From contig OX422221.1 of assembly GCA_949130495.1 (NCBI GenBank), positions 151,571,741 through 151,635,740 of the forward strand: 64,000 bases of DNA. The letters run 5' to 3'. Within the stretch, counting starts at the first letter, position 1, and each line of letters opens with the position of its first letter. This document shows, in pieces, positions 58,401 through 64,000 of the stretch. The translations under genes were made by a program, and so were the position numbers. The notes beneath the pieces are model-generated. The model had not been told where the DNA came from. It saw nothing but the letters and a program-made list of their open reading frames with translations, and ran no database searches. Source of the DNA: Sambucus nigra (taxonomy: Eukaryota; Streptophyta; Magnoliopsida; Dipsacales; Adoxaceae).

Positions 58401-59934
58401 GTGATCCTCATGCAATCAAGGCCAGGATTGGTGCTTCTGCGCCCCTCCGTGTTGGGTCTTTGTTTGTGAGCTCCTCATCTTCTCCCGATAGACCACACAT
58501 GCTGGCTTTGGTGCCTTATGTTGGTGAGGGTGTCCTGTCGAGCGTTGAGGCTTCTGTAACTAGGGAACCTGATATGACTTCTGAGGCAATGATTCCATCC
58601 CCAAAGGTTCCTATCCTTGCAGCTGCCACAACGGCCCCCGTTCTTTCCCCTGTAGTGAGTGGGGTATGTATATTTTGTTTCCTTTGTTATTTCTCGTGAG
58701 TTTTCACCTTATAAAGGTGACTTAACAACGAGAATGTTTGTTAAGATTTTTACTCAAACCCCACCTTATAATGGTGACTTAACAACGAAAACGCTTGTTA
58801 AGATTTTTTCATAAACTCCACCTTATAACGGTGACTTAACAACGAAAATTCTTGTTAAGATTTTTCATAAACGGTGACTTAACAACGCAAACTCTTGTTA
58901 AGATTTTTTCATAAACTCCACCTTATAATGGTGACTTAACAATAAAAACGCTTGTTAAGATTTTTCATAAACTCCACCTTATAATGGTGACTTAACAACG
59001 AAAAACGTTTGTTAAGATTTTTCCATAAACTCCACCTTATAACGGTGACTTAACAACGAAAAATGCTTGTTAAGATTTTTTCCATAAACTCCCCCTTATA
59101 ATGGTGACTTAACAACGAAAACTCTTATTAAGATTTTTTCATAAACTTATTATGGCTTCCATCCCTTCTCGGGTTACTCGGGAAGATTCTCCCCCTGTTC
59201 TTTCGCCCGTGGGCTCACCTCACTGGGAACCTGATGTTTCGAAAAACTCTGGTCATGATGATCAAGATTCTATGACTGGTGCTGCAGCAGAGAGCGAATC
59301 TGGGTGCGAACTCCCTCTTCTTGACCTGGCTCCTTATGCTTTCTGGCTAATGGTGCTTCGGCAGTCTCTTCAAATGCCTATCAACCATCGCTTGGTGATT
59401 GAACAACTGGGGAATCGTCACCCCGAGACCTTCACACCGGATTGCCTACGCTCTAATATTCACGTGATGAGTCACAGACTTCAAGGCATGGCGATCGTTG
59501 TTGCTGAAATTGCTAGTACCCCTACTGCAAGTGTTATGAGATCCCTTCTTAACCAATTTCTGGGTTTTCTGAGGGAACTGGGGCGTGATGATTTCCATTT
59601 TGACTGGCTCATAACATATTTGAAGACTCTGAAGAACCAGCAACTGATTGGCCATAGGGAAGTGTTACGAAAGCACCAGGAGGACCAGCAAGCTGAGGAA
59701 GCTAGGTTGGTCGCATTGGAGCCCCTTTTGGAAGCAGTGGATCAAGAGGTAAAGGATGCCGAAGAAGCCTTGTGTCTGGTCAAACTAGAATGCGAGAGAC
59801 TCCTCATCGAACGTACACAAGTGCAAACGAGGATGGAGGTTTCTATTAATGCCCAACGGTCTTTCACAGCAGCTTCTTCGGGTCTTCCTGGAGATTTTTT
59901 CTCTTCCTCAAATTTATCGTTTCTTTTAGACTAA
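55425..59934 (+). pseudogene. antisense plant mobile domain (PMD) gene with introns
   Basis: ATG 55425 opens one frame that runs to 57701 without any frameshift but with ten stops (55512, 55680, 56244, 56523, 56766, 56805, 56895, 57273, 57300, 57390). About 55689-56768 is the PMD (PF10536): W-N-V-T-T-H-T-F, W-G-E-F-T-I-T-L-E-D-V and I-L-G-L-D-A-T-G-H. A Pro/Thr/Lys-rich linker follows. Later exons lie at about 57782-58095, 58178-58289, 58367-58663 and 59152-59934, with donors GTATGT, GTATGA, GTAAGT and GTATGT; the last exon ends in a coiled coil. PMD proteins of the MAIN type act in the nucleus on silencing; the role in retrotransposons is unknown. Not functional here. Confidence 0.75.
58719..59140 (+). 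repeat. 57-bp minisatellite in an intron of the PMD gene
   Basis: Eight head-to-tail copies carry GGTGACTTAACAACGA, then CTTGTTAAGATTTTT and CATAAACTCCACCTTATAA. One copy is about 17 bp shorter. TTAACAA and TTGTTAA make each unit a small hairpin. It fills the interval between the exon ending at 58663 and the one starting near 59152. Confidence 0.85.
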
Positions 59935-60186
59935 TTACCTCTTGTATACAGATCTTCCATCTTCTCTTATCTATGTAATTCTTGGGCGATAGCTCCCAAA
60001 TTTTTTTGTAATGCTCTATTGTTTATGAATGAAGAATATATACTTTTCAATCAATCCATGTGTTGTGACTGTTCTTGTATACTATAGATTTTTATATTTC
60101 TGCAATTCTTTCATTATGTTTAAAGTAACCAAAACTTGTATATTTATAACAATAGCCAGTTATAACATGGATTCAAACTTGATTGT
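59935..60186. other. spacer between converging PMD gene and pol
   Basis: AT-rich sequence separating the stop of the antisense gene from the pol stop. AATGAAGAATATA-type words near 60030 may serve as a poly(A) region for the PMD gene. Confidence 0.45.
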
Positions 60187-61362
60187 TTACACATGATAAA
60201 CCTTCAACCATTTATTATTAATCTTAAATGGCTTGTCTTCCTCTAACTTCGAAATTAAACAATAACCTGAATCATGGGCTTCCTTCATAACGAAAGGTCC
60301 CTCCCAGTTGGCTACGAACTTTGGTAGAGGAAGCCCCCTGATGTGTTTTACTGCTTATTTCAATATGAGGTCTCCATCCATAAACTTCCTTGGTCTCACC
60401 AAGTTATCGTATGCCCTGGAGAGTTGTTTGGTATACATCTGGAAGTACTGCATCGAGTTATCTCTGTGTTCATCTAACGCTTCCAACTGTACATGTCTAT
60501 TTTGAGGGAGCATACTACTTCGTAAGGCATATCGAGCGGAAGGAACTTCCAGCTCCACTGGAAGGATTGCCTCAGCCCCATAAATAAGGGAGAACGACGT
60601 ATATCTCGTGGGTTTTCGTTTTGTTGTTCGATAGGCCCACAAAACAGCTGGTATCTTATCATCCCACGCCCTCAAAAAGCCTTCCATCATCTTGGCCAAA
60701 ATATTAATGAAGGTTTTGTTAGTTGCTTTGGCTTGACCGTTTCCCTTTGGGTATGCCACCGTTGAGGTGTGATGAATAATGGAGTCCTTGTCTGTGAGCA
60801 TTATTACTTCGGAATTGACGAAGGGAGTCCCGTTATCTGAAAGAATAACCTTTGGGATCTCGAAACGGAAAATGATGTATTCTCTAATGAAGTTTCTCAC
60901 CACCTCAGCCATTGCTCTTCTGAGTGGTATCGCTTCAGCCCATTTTGTAAAACACTCTGTTGCTACCAGTATCCATATCTTGCCTCTCAAAGAAGGATAT
61001 ATTACCCCCTTTAGATCAAACGCCCAAGTATGAAATGGATAGGGTGTTGATAGAGAGTGTAAGTCCACCGATGGGGCATGGATCATATTTCCATGAAGTT
61101 GGCAAGCTTTGCATTTTCGAACGAATTCAACAGAGTCTTTCTCCATCATTGGCCAATAATAACCCAACGTCATCAACTGATCATACAACTTGGCTCCTCC
61201 TATGTGGGCTGGATCGTGCGCTTGTTTGAGGACCTTCGCTACTTCCTCCTTCGTGACGCAACACAATGGCCTGTTGAAGTACCCCCTTCGATACAGCTTC
61301 CCCTCCTGAACATAGAACCTTAGAGCCCTTCTCCTCAGACCCATTGCATCCATTTTCTCCAT
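60187..61362 (-). pseudogene. integrase of the PMD-carrying element
   Basis: The frame is open from 61362 to a TAA at 60355 and continues to the true end at 60187 (W-E-G-P-F motif, final V-Y-H-V). The zinc module has H-x3-H (D-P-A-H-I-G-G) and C-K-A-C. Catalytic Asp codons are 61017-61015 (A-F-D-L-K-G) and 60837-60835 (S-D-N-G). The third catalytic residue, normally Glu in G-Q-A-E, is Lys here (AAA, 60729-60727). The enzyme would insert cDNA into the genome; the lost Glu alone should inactivate it. Confidence 0.88.
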
Positions 61363-61800
61363 TGGGATAACCCTATCCTGAATGAAGTCGATGTAGGGCT
61401 ACCTCCAATCCGTTTGAGATTTAATGAAATGGCACTCAGCTGCTTCGAAGAATAGCTAACACTTATTGCACTTCCATTGCAGCTCTGCCACATCTTGCTT
61501 CATTCTAGGCCAGACATACCCCTCTCTTTGAATTCTCCTATATAGAGGTATCTCAGTCATTTCGCAGTGCTCCTCGTGCATTTTCCTCAATCTTTACTCG
61601 GCTTCCTCTGGGCTGACGCATCTTGACAACTATCCCCCAACATTTCTATAGTAAAGATTCCCCTCGTTCATAAAGTATTGTGCCAACTCTCTTAATCCCA
61701 TAGCTCATTTGCCAGACTCTAGTTGCTTCCTAATCTCTCCCCTCCAGTCCGTGTCCCCCTCCATCGGTAGTATTGATTGTACCACCGAAGGAGCTGTTCT
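61363..61800 (-). pseudogene. duplicated integrase zinc-binding module
   Basis: Upstream of the integrase proper, the minus strand reads L-Y-Y-R-N, R-C-V-S-P-E-E-A-E, M-H-E-E-H-C, Y-R-R-I-Q-R-E-G-Y-V-W-P and C-N-K-C. This is a second H2C2-type module similar to the one at about 61290-61095. Four or five stops interrupt it. A linker with D-R-V-I-P joins the two. Confidence 0.7.
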
Positions 61801-62300
61801 TCACTGGATCATGACGATAGTCTCATCAGTCTTCATGACCATTTTCTGGGTGATAGTGGCATAGGTTTTCGGATGGCGGTTCATCGTTCTGGGATATCTT
61901 ATAATCTTGGTCCGATGGAACAGGTTGAGAAGCCTTTGAATGATTGTTCTATATGTCTTTAGGCTCATGTGTTTCAATGCATATTCTCCGTTTACTTTCT
62001 GAATTACCAAGTCCGAGTCGCCCTTAATGTAGAGTGAACGAATTCCCCTTCGAAGAGCCTCTAGCAGCCCCAGTACCAACGCCTCGTATTCTGCTTCGTT
62101 ATTGGAATAAGGGAAATCTAGCTTGTAGGAAAGGCAAATCTCCTCCATCCCTTTTGAAAGAATAACCCCTGCTCCCCCTTTCTTTTTCGTCGAAGATCCA
62201 TTGAACTGCATCGTCCATTCCTCATTAGTTGTATCTAGGTAATTAGCCTGCAAATCATCTCCTGGAATGTCTTCCTTGGGGGGCTCGAAGGTTCCTGAAT
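61801..62300 (-). pseudogene. second RNase H domain of the PMD-carrying element
   Basis: An open stretch with W-T-M-Q-F-N-G-S-S, N-E-A-E-Y-E-A-L and K-G-D-S-D-L-V-I-Q. The first acidic residue (normally F-D-G) is Asn, one transition away; the Glu and second Asp remain. It marks the element as Tat lineage. Confidence 0.8.
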
Positions 62301-63675
62301 GGAAGATGGCCAATAGATCAGCATACGCCTGGATTTTAATTGTGTGAGGGGTCACACACTTCAGGTCATATTCGGAGAGGATAAGGAACCATCTAGCTGC
62401 CCTTCCAATCAATATAGTTCTTACAAGCAAATAGTTAATTGGGTCACATCTAGTTATAATATGAATTATGAAAGACATCATATAATGCCTAAGTTTTTGT
62501 GCTACAAACACTAAGGCTAAACAATGACGTTCAAAGCTATTATATCTAATCTCTGGTCCATGTATAATTCTGCTAAGGTAGTAAACCGATCATTCTTGCC
62601 CGTCCACTTCTTGTGCCAGTGGCGCTCCAACGGACCTCGTGTTAGACGTGAGGTATAGATACAACGGTACTCCTGCCTGGGGAGGAACCATGATTTGTGG
62701 TGAAACGAGCAGTTTCTTCAGCCTGACAAGAGACTCCTGAGGAACCTCCTCCCACCTGAATTTCGTGTTTTTTCACAACAGGTGCATCAGTGGGTGTGTT
62801 ATTTTGGCCAATCCAGGCATAAATCTCCTAAGGTAGGAGACTTTGCCAAGAAAACTCTGCAGCTCTTTTGCCGTCCTAGGACATGGCATCTCTAATATCG
62901 CCCGATGTTTATCCTGGTCCATCTACACCCCTTGTCGATCAACCACGAAGCCTAGAAACTTCCCACTTGTTACTCCGAAGAAACACTTTAACGGGTTCAT
63001 CCTTAATTTATACCTTCTGCACCAAGCAAACACCTTCCTTAAATAATTCAGATGGGACTCCTCCTTCTTCGATTTGATGACCAGGTCGTCAACGTAGAAC
63101 TCTAGAAATTTGTGGAAGAATTTTGAAAAATGGCCATCATTGTCCTCTGGTACGTAGCTCCAGCGTTCTTGAGTCCAAACGGCATCACCTTGTACATGAA
63201 GTTGCCCAACGGAGTTCTGAATGTCATTTTCTCTGCATCAGAGGGATCCATCTTGATCTGGTTGTATCCCACATACCCATCCATGAAGCTATACATCTCA
63301 TGACCAACCGTGGCATCTCTCAAACTATCAATGGAGGGTAGGGGAAACTCATCCTTGGGGCAAGCCCTATTCAAGTCTCTGAAGTCCACACAAATCCTTA
63401 TTTGGTTCTTGTCTTTCTTCCCCACTGGCATAATGCTGGATAGCTAGAGGGGATGTTGTATTTGCCTGATAAATTCTGCTGCCAACAAGCACTGGACCTC
63501 TTCTTTAATCTTTAAGTCTAGTTGAGGCTTGTAAGTCCTTGTTGCCTGCTTCACCAGAATGGCTAAAGGCATCACGTTCAGTTTGTGGCAACTCACCTCT
63601 TCATCCATCCCTTCTATTTTAGTGTACTTCCATGCGAAAACATCTATGAATTCCCGAATCAGTTTGACCATGGCT
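62301..63675 (-). pseudogene. reverse transcriptase and RNase H of the PMD-carrying element
   Basis: Reading from the right: D-V-F-A-W, F-I-R-Q-I-Q-H-P, C-V-D-F-R-D-L-N, F-M-D-G-Y-V-G-Y-N-Q and P-F-G-L-K-N-A-G. After a frame change near 63110 come Y-V-D-D (63095-63084), F-L-G-F-V-V, F-L-G-K-V-S-Y-L and the RNase H part (Y-Y-L-S-R-I, F-V-A-Q-K-L-R-H-Y). Stops fall at 63444, about 62924, 62773 and 62594. The catalytic RT Asp residues remain. Confidence 0.88.
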
Positions 63676-64000
63676 TCTCATTTCCTCTCACCGAGATCTT
63701 TTGAGATAAAAATAAGCCTTGGATCTTCCCCTTCTCTTACTAAGTTCATCTGGTCTAACTCTTGTGCCTGGGGCCTTGGTCGATCCCCCATGTAGTCTGG
63801 TTCTTCGGTGACATCTTCTATGAATTCTTGTATGTTAGAGTTGTCTATCACGATACACTGCCCCTGTCGATCCACCAAAAAACACTCATACACCGGGTCA
63901 ACCTCATCCTTAGCCCCTTCGATCGCCCGTTCACACTGTTATAAGTGGTACACTACTTTTACCTCTTCAGTGATAATTTTCTTGTATTTTATGCTGGTAG
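63676..64000 (-). pseudogene. pol linker region (runs off window)
   Basis: An in-phase continuation of pol toward the protease: an acidic linker with D-V-T-E-E-P-D-Y-M-G and a TGA at 63678-63680. The protease itself is beyond the edge. Confidence 0.6.

Larger units (their letters stand above)
53619..64000 (-). mobile_element. large Tat-type element with an antisense PMD gene (5' end outside window)
   Basis: Minus-strand order: pol (64000 to 60187), then a 5.5-kb region holding a plus-strand PMD gene, then a 3' LTR (54716-53619). More than 10 kb is in view and the 5' LTR, gag and protease lie beyond the edge. Pol includes the second RNase H of the Tat lineage. It appears inserted into the element ending at 52059. 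Confidence 0.75.

Noticed and set aside
58719..59140. Regular repeats that could suggest a CRISPR array
   Set aside because: Units are contiguous with no unique spacers, in a plant intron; this is a minisatellite.
1..64000. tRNA, rRNA or organelle DNA
   Set aside because: No cloverleaf, rRNA core or plastid/mitochondrial gene motif was recognised. tRNA-like words are primer-binding sites only.

Overview
This window is repeat-dense nuclear DNA from a flowering plant, most likely a eudicot. The evidence is layered LTR retrotransposons of the Ty3/Gypsy Tat type, chromovirus-like LTRs, a Copia remnant, Helitrons, a hAT transposase gene, long TA microsatellites and AT-rich spacers. I see no ordinary single-copy host gene, rRNA, tRNA or CRISPR. 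All lineage names come from motifs read by eye, not from database searches.

Layout. 1-2945: 5' end of a minus-strand Gypsy element (protease, gag, PBS, 613-bp LTR). 2946-4353 and 7267-7860: a cluster of about 300-bp units joined by (TA)n tracts, split by a Helitron-like element at 4354-7266. 9157-19938: a complete Tat-type element with 5-bp target duplication CTTAT, two LTRs, a decayed gag-pol on the plus strand and two decayed genes on the minus strand. 19944-22560: AT-rich spacer with a possible LTR scrap. 22567-25054: a Helitron-like element containing a foldback MITE, apparently inserted into the 5' end of another Helitron.

25590-29830 and 40676-42145: copies of a non-autonomous LTR element whose internal region is only about 235 bp. 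In the first block the LTRs alternate in orientation and form long inverted repeats. 30841-33023: a hAT-type BED zinc-finger transposase gene with an open reading frame and a probable terminal intron. 34203-36492 and 47850-50958: LTRs of one long-LTR family in opposite orientations. 38922-40508: LTR, PBS and gag stub of another Gypsy element. 43807: 3' end of a further Helitron. About 44000-46860: Copia RT-RNase H on the minus strand.

46977-64000: remains of at least three Tat-type elements. The last (53619 to beyond the edge, minus strand) has pol with a duplicated integrase zinc-binding module. Between its pol and 3' LTR it carries an intron-containing gene on the opposite strand that encodes a plant mobile domain (PMD) protein.

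How the parts relate. The recurrent theme is Tat retrotransposons that carry an extra gene antisense to gag-pol, next to the 3' LTR. Three cases resemble the family annotated as putative gypsy-type transposon protein (Transposase_28), and one is a PMD gene. Nearly all coding regions are broken, mostly by stop codons. The hAT transposase is the only long intact frame.
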